Shown here piece by piece: positions 27,101-42,100 of a stretch of 64,000 nt of DNA. Location: the NCBI GenBank assembly GCA_944474755.1, contig OX104124.1:39538636-39602635 (forward strand), in the 5' to 3' direction. This stretch comes from Limnoperna fortunei. Its lineage: Eukaryota > Mollusca > Bivalvia > Mytilida > Modiolidae. Each line of letters starts with the position of its first letter. The first letter of the stretch is position 1. The notes beneath the pieces are model-generated. The model was not told where the DNA came from. It saw only the letters and a program-made list of their open reading frames with translations, and did not search any database. The position numbers and the translations under genes are program-made.

Positions 27101-30100
27101 GCTTACACCAAGCCTAAAAAATCAGAAACTCTGGTGAGAAAAAATATCAAATCACTCATGAAAATCTGATTCAAGAAATTCACAAACCCCCGAGCAAAGA
27201 TATCTGTTTGTCCAATCCCTCAGCAGCAGCCATATTCTCAAAAAATCGTAGACGTAATTTTAAACGTAGTGTAAGTTTACGTCTGTTTTAATATTCCCAA
27301 AGATTCGTAGTTGTAAGTAACGTGTAAAATTGATCGTAAACTTATGTCTGCTCCTGAGCGCTCGGAAGTCCTAGCGTCCCTCATAATTTTGCAAAGAGAA
27401 ATCGTTTTTCAAGCCATTCACTACTTAGCATCATTGATTTTGTTGCACGCGACATAGAACGACGAAAAAAAAACATTCAAAATTTGCAAATATTTTGAAA
27501 AATGTGTTACTCATGGGGAATAACTCTTACAAAAATTTGTAATTTTAAAAGAAAGAAACAACAACCGAATTTATGAAACTAGAGGCTCCCAGGAGCCTGT
27601 AATCGCTCACCTGGAATCCAAATGACTTAAACTATTTTAAAATTTTTGAAATTAACAGTTTCAGTCTAGTTGTTATAGCTTTTAAGTTACTGTGCAAAAA
27701 CTAAACATTTCTTCAAAAAATCTGTTAAATACAATAATGCCTATATTGTTTTGTTTGATTTTTGTTTAACGCCACTTTCAGCAATTTTTCAGCTATATCA
27801 TGGCGTCCAGTTTTTATTGGGGGAGGAAGCCGGAGTACCCGGAGAAAACCCCCGACCTGCGGTAGGAAAACTGGCAATCCTTGTCAATTAAGATTGGGGT
27901 CGAGTACACCCTGCCTGCAGTGAGAATCGAACCCGCAATCTCAGTGTTGACAGACCACGTGATCAATAGTAGACGAACTACCTTGACCACTCGGCCACCG
28001 AGGCCCCCAATAATGCCTATAAGGTGCCATCGACAATTTCTGAAAATTAAATGGTTTTTAGGCATTGTCCTTTAGAGTACTTTAGAAATTTACAGTTTTA
28101 CTCTACTAATAGGTGTGTTATAGACTAATTTATAATTAAAAAACTGTTCATTTGTCGAAATTCATAATGAAAGGGCAATAACTCCTATAAAGAGTCATCT
28201 TGCAATTCTGGACTAAGCAATCATTTGTAGGGCTTCTTTTGCTGATCATTTGTGCAATTTACAGTTTTAATCTAGCTACTATAGTTTTTAAGTTACAGGA
28301 GAAAAATGGAAAATTTCATAACAAAATTGTCATTCAAGGGCAATATCCCCTAAAAGGAGTCATCTGACAATTTCAGACTTAAATAGTAATTTGTAGGGCT
28401 TGTATTGCTGATCATTTTTGCTATTAACAGTTTCACTCTAGCTGTTACAGTTTTTAAGTTACAGGACAAAAACGGAAAATTTCATAAAAAATTGTCATTT
28501 ATGGGCAATAACTTATTTAAGGAGTAGTCTGAAAATTTCAGACCAATCAAGTCTTTATTGCTGATCATTTGTGCAATTTACAGTTTCAATCTAGCTGCTA
28601 TAGTTTTCAAGTTACAGGACAAAAACGGAAAATTTCATAAAAAATTGCCATTTAAGGGCAATAACTCCTATAAGGAGTCATCTGACAATTTCAGACTAAT
28701 ACAGTGAATTGTAGGGCTTGTATTGCTGATCATTTTTGCAATTTACAGTTTTACTCTAGCTGCTATAGTTTTAAAGTTACAGGACAAAAACGGAAAATTT
28801 CATAAAAAATTACCATTTAAGGGCAATAACTCATATAAGGAGTCTTCTGACAATTTCAGACCAATCAAGTGAATTGTAGGGCTTTTATTGCTGATCATTT
28901 TTGCCATTTACAGTTTCACTCTACCTCGTATAGTTTTCAGGTTATATTGTAAATACCAAAAATTTTGTCAAAAAATTGTCAAAAAGGGCAATAACTCCTA
29001 CAAGACGCCAATACACAACTTCGCACTAATAGCAACTATTGTAGACCTTAATGTGCTGATCAATTTGAAGTAACGGTTTTCTCTATAGCTATTATAGTTT
29101 TTTAGATAATGATCAAAAACCTGTGTTGACCCCCATGTTCTATTTTTAGTAACAGCGGCCATATTTGTCTGTTGATCAACACCCTGGGTAAAAACTTGAA
29201 ACTAGGAACCCTAAGGATGATTGTGGCTAAGTTTGAAAAAAATTGGCCCAGTGGTTTCAGAGGAGAAGATTTTTGAAAAAGTTTACGACGGACGCCAAGT
29301 GATAGCAAAAGCTCACATGGACCTTCGGTCCAGGTGAGCTAAAAACGTCCGGAAATTAAACGTTACCTATATGATTTGCGATTTTACATCACGCTGTTTG
29401 ATTTATGTTAAAATGGGATTAGGTTATTTATTACTTTCTACTCGTTAATTTCTATACTGAAGAAACGTAACCTTAAAAAAGGTCTTGTTGCACGTTATGG
29501 TAAATTGACATATTACTTTTTAAAACACATATTCAATATTATGCAACACACCAATTAATATCAAGACTTTATTTTATTTTATTTATTTATTTTTTATTTA
29601 TTTAATTTTATTTAATTAATTAATTTATTTATTTATTTATTTATTTATAATTAATTTTTTTTTTTAATATCACTTTAGCCAAATATAAATCTGTATTTCC
29701 TTCCACCAGTCTACTGCTTTGTGAGGTTATGCAATTAAAAAACTGTAATAATTTAAGTACTTTGAGGTAATTAATCTCTTTCAATACGTTTATTTCCGAA
29801 GTGAAAGAAGTAACTGAGCATGCATGATAACGCTACGTGCAAAACGTAAGATTTACGATTGCTATTTTACGTGCAAAACTGCGATTACTTTCGAGAATAC
29901 GAACAATCTTAGACGTAAACGTAAAGTTACGACAATCTTATTTTTACACATAAGTGTAAATTTACGATTTTTTGAGAATATGGCTCCAGAGCTTCAAAAT
30001 GGACAAGATATCTTTTCCTTTAGGTTTGAGATTTTCTTGTCTCGCCAGTCCATAGATACTATTTATCTCTTTCATTATTTATACATTACACTCGTCTGCT

Positions 30101-33100
30101 TCGCTCAGCTCCAGATTACACCTACTCAAATATTAACAGAACACAGACAACACATTACCTTTTATCTCATATTTAATACTTACTGGGGTTTGTTGTTTAA
30201 GGAAGCTATCTGGTACATGTAATGTCCTGGGGTCGTAATCTGGGTCAGATTCTGAACGTCCCTGTATATCACTGGAATGAAGAATTTTATTTATAAATTT
30301 TTTTTTACCTTCCTTTAAATTTATTGTTTTAAAATTCTCTTTTCAAACCTTAATAGATTACATGGTCCTTTTTTCAGTTCACAGAAAAATGTTCCAAGCT
30401 TTTAGTAATGTGCTAGACCACAGAATCTAATAAATAAATTTCACCACTGGCAGCCAAAATCTTATTAAGGATTAACTACAAAAAATATTTTCTCCATCGA
30501 GGGATAACAAAATGTCCATTTTGCACATTGTATAATCCGCGTAGCAGATTATATTAAATGTGCATAACGGAAATTTTGTTATCCCTCAATGGAGAAAATA
30601 TTTTTTGTAGTTAATGCTTATAAATAAATCCAAACAATAGAATAAACTCAACAATTTTATTTTTGTAACTGGACATTTTTGAAAAAAGAGATCAACACAA
30701 AAACTGTTAGTTTCCCGTGGAGTAATATATGACGTCAAATGGCGCGTGTCTCCATGACGATCAAATTTGTTTTCCATCCTCTGATAGAAAATATTTTCCA
30801 GCCAATGAAAAGTCAGTATTCTCACAAAATTTATTTATTTCTGAATATTCAAATTATTAAAAAGTTACCATTAATTATTACATACAATTATCTTTCATAG
30901 GCACATTTGCAGAAATATAATTGAAGATTATATGACAATTGTCAGGTATGTCCTGTCATCTCTGGTTTAACTATTATCAGTGAGATGGTATCCATCTCTG
31001 TGGGCCCCCTGACCTTGAGGTCAAAGTCAAGGTTGAAGGTCATCAACATTGATATACTAAGTGGTGAGGCCCTAATTAAACATACAAGACACCTAGGAAT
31101 GGCACTTCTACTGTGATTGCATCCTTCCATTTTTTTTGTTAAACTGGACCATTCAAAAATGTCTCATGGGTGGTGATCAGTTAATATACTTATAAAAGAT
31201 CTTTTCTGTGTACCCATACCCAAGTCTTAATGGAACATTCCTGAATGAAAAAGAAATTTACTCACAGAATTTTTCCAGGCTGTAAAAATGGCAGTTTGAC
31301 ATGTGGGAAGTTGGCCTCTTGTTCTGACGATCCAACAGCGTTTGGAGCCTGCAATTCATTAATTGACATCCAGTAATACATGACTTACAGCTTAAGGTAA
31401 TAAGGTTATAAATTGTACCCACCAGTTTACCCCCGTTTATGTGTCATCAGTAGTCTTAGTCCAGTTTGTCAGTAGTTTGACATGTGTATCAGTAGATCTA
31501 TATTTTTCAATTTAAAATGCATTAGCTGTAGTCACAAACTGAGACTCATTCTTCTTATGATCACGTGGATTTCATCTCTCTGACATTGTTTGACCATTGT
31601 TCTATTCTTAAGTTAACTTCCACCCGTGAGGATCAATATTATTGAGACACATAATTTTAATTGATTTTCCCTTCTATTCATGCACAAAAGATTGCACAAT
31701 ATCAAGAATATTATTTTGACACTAAAATCATAGAAATTACTGTAAATTGTATAAGTAACACCTCTGCACTCAACAAAACAACTGCTCAGGTGGGGTTTCT
31801 TCTTCCACACATCTAAAGTAGTAATTGTGTATTGCAGAGACACATCACAACATGGGCCTATTGTATCACAATACATCACAATGTGGGCCTGTCGTATCAC
31901 AAAACATCGCAATATGTACCTGTCATATCACAATACAGGCCATTTTTTATCACAATACATTCCAATATGGACCTGTCACAATCACAATGCATCACAATAC
32001 GAGCCTGTCATATAACAATACGGGCCAGACATATCACAATGTATCACAATACGAGCTTTCATTATGTGCAGTGCACGAGCTTTCATTATGTGCACCACAC
32101 ATGTACAGGGAACTGTCCATGATTATCCAATCTACTTTGACCTTCATTTTTTGTGAAAAAATAGTTACCATCGAAGCATGCAAATCATAAAGCAAAACAA
32201 AAAGCCAATGAAAAGGGAGGAAAAGATAGAGAATTACAAATCTGCTCCAACCTCAGCTCACACCCAAAGTGAACAGACGTGTTCAGAACAATCTACATAT
32301 ACTTACAACGTCTGATGCACTGAATGCAGCTAATCTGGACTTGGTCTTATCTCCAACAGTAGGGGTAAATATAGAACTTCGGTTCCCAGAGGGCGTCCCA
32401 CTGTCAACATCCAATTTCTTAGGTTTTGTTGGTGGTCTCTTTCTCTTTCTAGTTGATTCCTGATAAAACAAAGTATTGTTATGTTTGTTTGTTTGAATGA
32501 TGTTTAACTCCACTTTCAGCAATTTTTCAGCTATATCTGGGTGACCACCAGTTTTAATTGGCGGAGGAAGCCGAAGTACCCGGAGCAAATGCCTGACCTT
32601 CGTTAAGAAAACTGGCAATCCTTGTCAATTAAGATTGGAGTCTAGTACACCCTGCCTGCAGTGAGACTCGAACCCACAACCTCAGTGTTGACAGACCACG
32701 TGATAAACAGTAGACAAACTACCTTAAACATTCAGCCACCAAGGCCCGATAAAAAAAAATAAAGTTTTGTGATTAACAGACTGAATAAGATTGTCAGGAG
32801 CTGTTCAATATTTTGTGGATATCAATGATACAAAAACCAGAGTTCAGGAAGTGGCGTAACTGATCTTGAATAAAACATACATGTATACAATAATTAGTGA
32901 GTTTTTTGTTACCTTTATCTACACAGCCAAATTAGAAAATGTTCTGATCAGAATTTTGCAATATATTTAACATGTTGCGAAATTGGTCCCAAGAAAGATC
33001 TCACACATTTATAATTGACATTTTACGGCCAATCAGAAATTATTTGTTTTAAAGTGTCGATCAAATGAAAGTTTTCTATTGTAAAAGTTCTAATACATAT

Positions 33101-36100
33101 ACATTCAAAACATGTTAAGATGCATTACAAGACACAATATTTAGCTGTAATTTGGTTATGTGTAAATGTAACACTTTTATGAGACGATTCTTGTCTGAAA
33201 AAGGATTGATTGATTGATTGGTGTTTAACGCCACTTTCAGCAATTTTTCAGATATATCATGGTGTCCAGTTTTTATTGGGGGAGGAAGCCGGAGTACCCG
33301 GAGATAACCCCCGACCTGCGGTAGGAAAACTAGCAATCCTTGTCAATTTAGATTGGAGTCGAGTACAGCCTGCCTGCAGTGAGTCTGAAAAAGGAGCTGG
33401 TTATATTACAATCAAGGAAGTCTTACATTACATGTCTATACATTGGCTATAAATTAACACTAACCACAAACATATATTCATTTTCTATAAGATTGAAAAA
33501 AAATTAAAAGGGTGTAAAGAAAAAGTTTGCATTGCCCAAATCCAAAAAAACCCTAAAATGTTTATTCTAACTTTTAAAGGAGAATCAATTTCAGACTCGG
33601 GATCAATGTCGGATACATCATCTTCATCCACTCCACTGCTCATCTCTTCTTCACTGCTGTCTGAAGATTCTGGCTTAAATTCATCTTCTAGACAACAGAA
33701 AATAAATAAAGATAAAAATTTTAAGTCAGAATTGGTCTAGTTCTGAGCAAGTCCTTAAACAAATGGCATATGTTTACAATTTTTTGGAAGATTGTTTGGG
33801 GTGTTGGTACAATAGGAGGAGTTGATTACACAAAAACAGTATGATCATCTTTCAAATTTGCTGAAAAATTACTACCATAAAAATTGGGAAATCATATGTT
33901 GAACAATTTCATGCAATCTGTGTACAACTTCAATACATTACAATCTAGAAGTTTCAAGGATCAAAAAGATTGAAAGATGTAAGGAGTTGAATACACAAAA
34001 CAATGATGTCCCACTTGGCACATATTGGGAACAACCTTTTACCAAGTTCACTCAAATATCATAATTTTGCCAGTGAAGAGATCTCATCCCGTTGTAACTG
34101 TGTTTTTTGAAGATGGGAAGTAATCTTCATTAAAAAAATAACTAGACAAAGTTGATCTAGCGATCACTGATACCCCCGCTTTTGTGAAAATTTCTAACGT
34201 TTTTCGTGGACTGTGACCATGAAATTTGATGGATTTCCACCAAAATCAATAGGCTTCTTACCAACAAAATATATAACAATATTTTACAGTTTCATTAAAA
34301 TCGGATCCAAACTTTTTGAGTTATTGTCTGGAAACAACTTTTTTGTAAAAATTTCTAACGTTTTTCGTGAACTGTGACCTTGAAATTTGACGGATTTCCC
34401 CCAAAATCAATAGGCTTCTTACCAACCTGATATATAACAATATCCCTAAGTTTCATTCAAATCACATGCAAACTTTTTGAGTTATCGTCCGGAAACAACT
34501 TTTTTGTAAAAATTTCTAACGTTTTTCGTGGACTGCGACCTTGAAATTTGACAGATTTCCCCCAAAATCAAAAGGCTTTTTACCAACCTGATATATAACA
34601 ATATCCCAAAGTGTCATTCAAATCGGATGCAAACTTTTTGAGTTGTCGTCCGGAAACAACTTTTTTGTAAAAATTTCTAACGTTTTTCGTGGACTGTGAC
34701 CTTGAAATTTGACAGATTTCCCCCAAAATCGATAGGCTTCTTACCAACCTGATATATGACAATATCCCAAAGTTTCATTCAAATCGGATGTAAACTTTTT
34801 GAGTTAATGTCCGGAAACAACTTTTTTGTTAAAATTTCTAACGTTTTTCGTGGACTGTGACCTTGAAATTTGACGGAATTCCCCCAAAATCGATAGGCTT
34901 CTTACCAACTCGATATATAACAATATCCCAAAGTTTCATTCAAATTGGATGTAAACTTTTTGAATTATCATCCGGAAACCAAATGTGGACGGACGAACGG
35001 ACGGACGGACATGAGGACCACTATATACCCCCGACTCTGTCGAGAGGGGGTATAAAAACTTTAAACCAAAGGTAAGTCTGAAGTGGAACACAAAATAAGT
35101 TCCCCAAATTTCATTGGCAGGACATAAAAATGTGATAAAAAACAATTACCGTATATCTTCGCCTACAAGACGACTTATTAGGAGGAATTTAAGCTTTCCT
35201 GGGAAGGGGGGTAATCTTATAGGAATGGTCAACCACTTCAGGGGCAAAATTTTATTAGTATCTCAAAAGGTAAGTCAGGGAAGAATTAAGATCTTGCTAT
35301 GGCATTTTACAATCCTCTTAGTTGTCTTTTCTGCTGACATGTAAAGACTCTATCCAATTAGTTGCTAAGTGTATAATTTCTGCAGAACAATAATACGATT
35401 GGAACACAGATCAAACGAACGATTAAGCATAAACCAGGTCACAGAGCTCCACAGCATGTTTCCAGGTTGTTGATTAGGTATGCATTTAGTTAGGGATTGT
35501 TGCATTAGTATAATACAAAAAGCTATGAGAACATGGACCAGCACTAAGTTGTGCTAAGTATACCCCAACTCGACAAAGTCTGCTCAGAATACAGGAAGTA
35601 GATAACTGACTGAACTGGAAAGGGGAGGCATGGTACAACTCATCATGTTAAAGCTGTGCACCAAATTTGAAATCAATCTTTTTTAGAAGCTGGAAAATCT
35701 GTTAAGAAAAATTTTCCTATTTTGACCCTTAAAACAGTCTAAGTCGGCTCTGAAAACAGGAAGTAGATAACTGACTGACCTGGAAAGGGGAGGCACTGTA
35801 CAACTCATCATGTTAAAGCTGTGCACCAAATTTGAAATCAATCCCTTTAGTAGGATGGACGGACAGACAGACAGACAGACAAGGTGATTGCAATACAGCC
35901 CCCTCTCTTACGAGTGGGGGTATAAAAACCAGTTTTGTAAATGTTTAAAACAGATTATTTTTGGCCCAATTCCTCAGTTTACCGGTAGCTCAAGTACTGT
36001 TTAATAGATGTTAAACAACCATTCAAGCATTTTAGAGCCGAGTAATGGTGATTCTCAACAATAATAATAAAAAAAAAATTTCTCAGAGGCACTGATGTTC

Positions 36101-39100
36101 CGCTTGGCACATATTATGATATTATTATGAGATGATTTCTGTCGTGGCCTACTTATTGGTCCAATGTTTGCTGTATTGGCCCGAGAGGCAACCTATGGAC
36201 AATATAGCTGGCCAAGGACCAATAACTATTCCAATACGCATATCATCATTTAATAATATCATTACTAATTAACTCTCAAAATCAATCAGGCCAATACAGG
36301 TTGGAATCAGGCCAATACCAAAATATATCATATCAGCAGTTTAACTGTTATCAAAGTGAATATTATCGCAGTTAATTAATAACGGTAAATACGAACTTAA
36401 GTCCACTCAAGCATGAAATATTTGGCACAGCTCTTCAGAACTAGAGAAGAGATCTCATCATGTTGCAACTCTGTATCAAGTTACATGAAAATATGAAGTC
36501 ATCTGCATAAAAAAAAGGAAGCTTCAACGTAAAGGTAAACCTTAGGTGGGACATATGAACAGACAAACGGACCGAAAATCTACATGTCTACCAACTGTCA
36601 TTGGCAAGACATAGAAATACATACCTGAATCCTCATTTTCATCACTGCTGTTTTTACTTTCTATAATTCTGCGCCTTTTCAATTTTGGTTGTCTGGCGGA
36701 TTTTCTACCTTTCCTAGGAGATTTTGTTGGTGTCTTTTTAGACTGTGACTCCTAAAAATATATGTATACAAGCAAGAGGGTCTAGAGAGTCCATATCGCT
36801 CACGTATTTATATAGTTGTCAAAAGAAAATTGTTCGTGCTGACATGTTTAAATGTTCATTTAATAAGATGTGAAAATGTTAATGTGGCCCTCTAGCATAG
36901 ACTACTCATACTAAATAAAACTTTTTTGCCTGGTATTTTGCAGAAAGAGTTTTTAAATTTCGGCCAATAAATAAATAGAATTCTTCACAGCAGCCATGTT
37001 TAAAGCACAAATATATTGACAAAACTGTACATGTTCACTTTGATGTGTAGTTTAGTAAAAAAACTATTATTCGACAATAAGAGGTTTCCTCATAATAGCC
37101 TTGACTGCTGTCTAATAAACAAAATGAGATAAATCTTTTTAAAGAATAGTTAATTTTAGCAAATCAGAAATGAGGATTGCCCATGGTGGCCATCAAAACA
37201 GAATGCGGAATATTTAAAGGAATCTCATCTCATTCGTATCAAGTTAAGAAACATATTGGCATCAATTTTCAGAAAATATACAGTTAAATGCAAATCACAA
37301 ACAAAGTTTGCACATGGATGAAATTTTTTTTTCCATTGCGATGAAATTAAATATCTCAGTAGAGTTCAATAGTTCAATACAAAACAAATGTACTGGTACT
37401 TTTAGGGAATATACAAAAAAAAAACAACTGCAGTTTTACTTTCAGAGAAGAAAATAATCTATTCTTACTAGAAGACCCAGATATAATTTTTCACATCTGA
37501 AATTTGATCTGCATTTACGACCATTTAGTATTTCTGTTCGACACCAAAGTAACAAGCACAGAAAGTACCACATCACAATCATATCTGCTAAGTTTCATGT
37601 AAAATGTTTCATGGATCCATACTGACCACAAAGTGAGGATAATAGCTTTAGTCCATTTGATCTTATAAAAGCATAAATTGTTTGTTTGTTTGTCTGAATG
37701 TTGTTTAATGCCTCTTTAAACAATTTTTCAGTTTTATAATGGTGTCCAGCTTTTATTAGGGAGGAAGCTGGAGTCCCAAGACCTGAAATAGGAAATCAGG
37801 CAATCCTTGTCAAAGATTGGATTCGAATGCACCCTGTCGCAGTGAGACTGGAACCCACACTCAGTGCTGACAGAGCACATTCATATTCTATTTAAGATTA
37901 GTTGCTCAAGTCAAGAAACATTTCAATTGTGCCATTTACATATTTTATTTTTCTTTATTTGTTTGTTTGTTTGTTTCAGTGGTGTTTATCGCTACTTTCA
38001 TCTATATCATGGCACCCAGTTTTTATTCGGTGACAAAGCCATAGAAATAGAAAACATTCTGTAGGAAAACTGGTAATCCATGTCAATTAAGATTAGAGTC
38101 CTTGTCAGCAGTGAGACTCAAACCTCTAATTATTTGTTATCTTTTTGTAGCTCCATAATTGATAAAAGCTATCTTTGATTATTCAAATATTATATTTATC
38201 TCAGAACACAATCAATTTTTTCATATTGGACTTTCTTACCAAGTTACAAACATATTGTAAATTCAGCCAATCAGAAACAAAGTTTGCCACATGTTTCCAT
38301 ATTGGACTTACTTTTGAATCATTCATATCTTTGTTTTCTTTACTGTTGTTTGGCTCTTCCTCGTCCATCTCTGTGTCAAATATATTAGCTGCAAAAGTAT
38401 AAATAAAAATATTTAATAAAATCGAAGAATGTGTCCATGGGACACAGATGCCCCCGCTAAATGAAGTCCCAAACAGGAAGTAGTTGTCCGACAGGTCTGA
38501 CAGTTGCTTAGGACGTACAACTTGTGATACTGAACCACCCTGCCAAATTTCAAATTGTTCTCATATACGGTTTCTGAGAAAAGCTTGATGGAAATTCGTA
38601 CATACGGACGGACGTATTTACGTACAAATGAAGTCTCAAACAGGAAGTAGTTGTCCGACATGTCTAAAAGTCGCTTAGGATGTACAACTTGTGATACTAA
38701 ACCACCCTGCCAAATTTCAAATTGTTCTCATTTACGGTTTCTGAGAAAAGCTTGACGGAAATTCATTCGGACGAATGTACGGACGGACGGACATGAGTAA
38801 AACTTTATGCCAGCCCCCCCCCCCCCCCGACATGTCGTCGTGGGGGCATAAAAATAGTATAACCAGAGGCTCTCAAGAACCTGTATCACATACATTCTTG
38901 GCAATGAAGACACAAAGTTTTACATTACTTATAACAGCAGATTTCTTCATCACAATTTTAAAAAATCGATCAAAGACAGAAATGTCCGGATTTCGTTACA
39001 AATTTACTAAGTTGATAAACAGGATGTAGGTGAGCGACAGAACTGAAATCAAATCCCTACTATGGGAGGTCATACTGATGCTGCATACAAAATTTCAAGA

Positions 39101-42100
39101 GAATGTGATTAGTAGTCGCTGAGAAAACTGTTATGAAAAAGTTTTTCCCCGCCCGCCAGACATTCACCATACTATAACCCGGATTTTCACTCTGTGAAAT
39201 CCGGCCAAAAACCAATGGCAGCTAACTGTAGCTTATATTGTTTGTTTGTTTAAATGTTGTTTAATGCAACTTTCAGCAATTTTTCAGCTATATCATAGCG
39301 TCCAGTTTTTATTAGGGGAGGAAGCTGGAGTACACGAGAAAACCCAGGACCTTCGGTAGGAAAACTGTCGCTTATATACTTATATATGCAGAATTTGAGC
39401 AGATTTTGTGTGATGTACATGCGTTGGGCATGGAAATTCACAGTAAACCATGCCCGGTACTGTATCTTCAGGATTAAGTTCAGCGTTTCCGTTAACGCAA
39501 ATTTGTGCGTATTTTTCGCAAAAAAAACATTTTTGACCCCCAAAAATATTACCCAGAGCGTCATCATGACGCAGCAAATTATGTAACAAAAATGTTTTAA
39601 TACTCGTCTGATCCGGCAGCGTATGTTTTTTACCGTACGCATACTTTTTGGAAAATGTAAAAGCTGGTATCCTTTGTGTTGCTGTATAAGGAAAACGATT
39701 ATTTTCAACAGTAACCAGTTCATTACTTCCGGAAGTCCTCGGACTTTATCTTCAGTTTTGTATACACGTGGAACGATACGCTTCCTAACTTTGATTACAT
39801 TTTATTTGATTAAGGCAACACTTTAAAAAAATAAACAGTCAACCGGTGATGATAAATTTGATAAGTTTATTCCAAAATCAGAATGACGAAAACGATTGTT
39901 TTTGAAGTAGGATCGAATTAGCGCACCACGTGATCAAACACTACGAAGTGCAAACTTTTGCAATCGTCTATTCCAAAATCTTTCAGAAATCGGCTTTAGA
40001 ACGACCTTGGTTTACTGATGATCATATACATGACAAAAATATATTATCCTTTTTGCATTCAGATATCTATTAAAGTTTCAACTGTTTTAGTTATTTTCAG
40101 CTGTTCAATACCTCTACCCTCTACACTACAGACCTTGTCTAGTTTTCTTAAAGAAACTAAACAGATAAAAATTAATAAGCTTTCATCTTATCTTTGCTGT
40201 GTTTCCATAGAAGTCACACTAAATAATTGCCTTCCTTTAAATTCTGGTTAGATTCACATGTACATTGTATGATACTATCAAATTCTTTTCTCATAAACAA
40301 TTATTGAAATCAATTGTATTAGGATATTGACATGAAACAAAACATTTTTTTCATCCAGATATGTGTGTATTATTTCAGAGGTATAATTAATTCATGCAGA
40401 AATTATATTACAATCTCTCTAAATGTAATTTTAGGCTGTGGTATATATTGTTTACTCTTGTTTGCAACATTGTTCGATAAAAGTTTTTTATCATCAAAAC
40501 TGAATAATAAATATGACCCTTGAAAATTGTATTTGACTCCCTAAACTCAGCTGCAGAGGGTCATCATGACCCCCAGATTTGAAAAGTTTCAAAAACACTG
40601 AAGTTTTTTTTAATATTTGCCAATAATTCTTCTTACACAATAATAACAGACAGGAAATCATGAAATGTTATTCAGTGACAGCTTAAAAAAAGTTACATGA
40701 AATACAGAAACGTGCATCTGCTAACATTTTGAGGGAGATCTCAAAATATGTTTTCCTTTGGGAATAGCCAAAGGAGAACATCATTTTCTCTTTAGGTAAC
40801 CATGTACTTATATTCCACTAATAAGGCCACACAAAATTAATTTTAAGGTTCTCAGGCCAAATTTTTCAAAAATAGATGAGGGAGGGAGGCTTTTTTTTTC
40901 TCATTTTATTGGTCTTAAATCAGACGTGAGAGGCATTTTTTTATTCGTTATCTTGCACAAAATTTAACTGGTAAAGATCTCAATCGATACAGCAAAGAAT
41001 TTCTATATTAAACATTCATATTTGTATATGAAATGTATTTAAAAAGGTTATTACATAAAAGAACCCCTTTTAAATTGTTAAATTGTTTATGCAACCTGGG
41101 TTATAGTATATTGAAATTGAGGGGAGATGGGCAGGGATCGTCGCAATGCATATAGATGCGTATTGAACACGTCTTTGCAGCAACTAATGCATACTAGTAC
41201 AGTTATCGGATGTTTACAAATTTCAGTCGTGTCAATTTTGTCTCCAATGCATGATAACATATCATACAAATGGTGATCGAAATTAACCTGTTTCATCAGA
41301 TTTTCTACAGGTAACAATTATTTTGGCAGCAAATATGTTTTAATTCGGATATTTATTAGACAATAAATACATTCAGTATGAACATAAATTAGAGTAAATT
41401 AACCTTTAATTTTAATACATTTCAATTCGATTATCTGATTGATATACACTAGATTTAGGATCTGAAAGACTTTACTGTGTCTGTGGTCAGGTTCAACCTT
41501 TCTGTTGAAATTGATTGTATAATGTTCTAAATTACAAATAGTTCATTCTAATTTAATTTACGAGATTATGCTTGGGTATAAAATTAGAAAAAAAAACTGA
41601 TTATTTTATAAAGAAAACAATGATAATTTGTTGGGTGGAAAATTCGTTTTGAATGTCAGCATCTGCATTATTTTGACATTCATTTCTAAGATGAGCCAGA
41701 CAAGACACGAGTCTCTCTTTAATGGGGAAACATCAGCATGTTTCAAGTAATGATTGCAGTTCAATCATACTCCAGAAGACTGATAAAAATCTTGACCACT
41801 AGAACAGCATAAAGCATATGTCGCCATATTGTATATTTTATAAAATGACATGAATGATTATCATCGAAGAAATTGGTTGTATGTAACCACTTAGCTTAAC
41901 TGCAATATGTGGCACTCATGAAAATTGTTTGGGATTTGCCATTTTCAAAAATGATGAGTTCAGGACTAACCATAAAAAATCCTACAAAGTATCACTGAAA
42001 GGGTACATATTTTGTGTAATCAACACTTCCTACAGCTTTTAATGGCCCGCTTTTAACCTATATCCCCAACACTTTCCAAAGGGTACCAATTTTGTGTATA

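Larger units (their letters stand above)
27228..29985. mobile_element. Inverted-repeat-bounded element (nested host)
   Basis: 23-bp inverted ends at 27228-27250 and 29963-29985 (agccatattctcaaaaaatc and its inverse), with many short acgtaa/ttacgt motifs just inside both ends. It contains a separate tandem-repeat element (27579-29341), which in turn contains a SINE, and an AT microsatellite. No transposase is seen. Target duplication unclear. Confidence 0.6.

Noticed and set aside
27746..28007. tRNA gene (A and B boxes on the minus strand)
   Set aside because: The tRNA-like part is the head of a SINE with body, tail and target duplication, and recurs in other copies.
29824..30222. 132-codon plus-strand frame
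   Set aside because: Runs from transposon end sequence into antisense of MSH6 exon 9.
31825..32190. 121-codon frame rich in His/Asn/Thr
   Set aside because: Arises from the degenerate cacaataca repeats.
39250..39723. 157-codon minus-strand frame
   Set aside because: Its C-terminal part is the SINE body (same residues as at 32283-32618 and 33115-33336); the rest has no recognisable motif.
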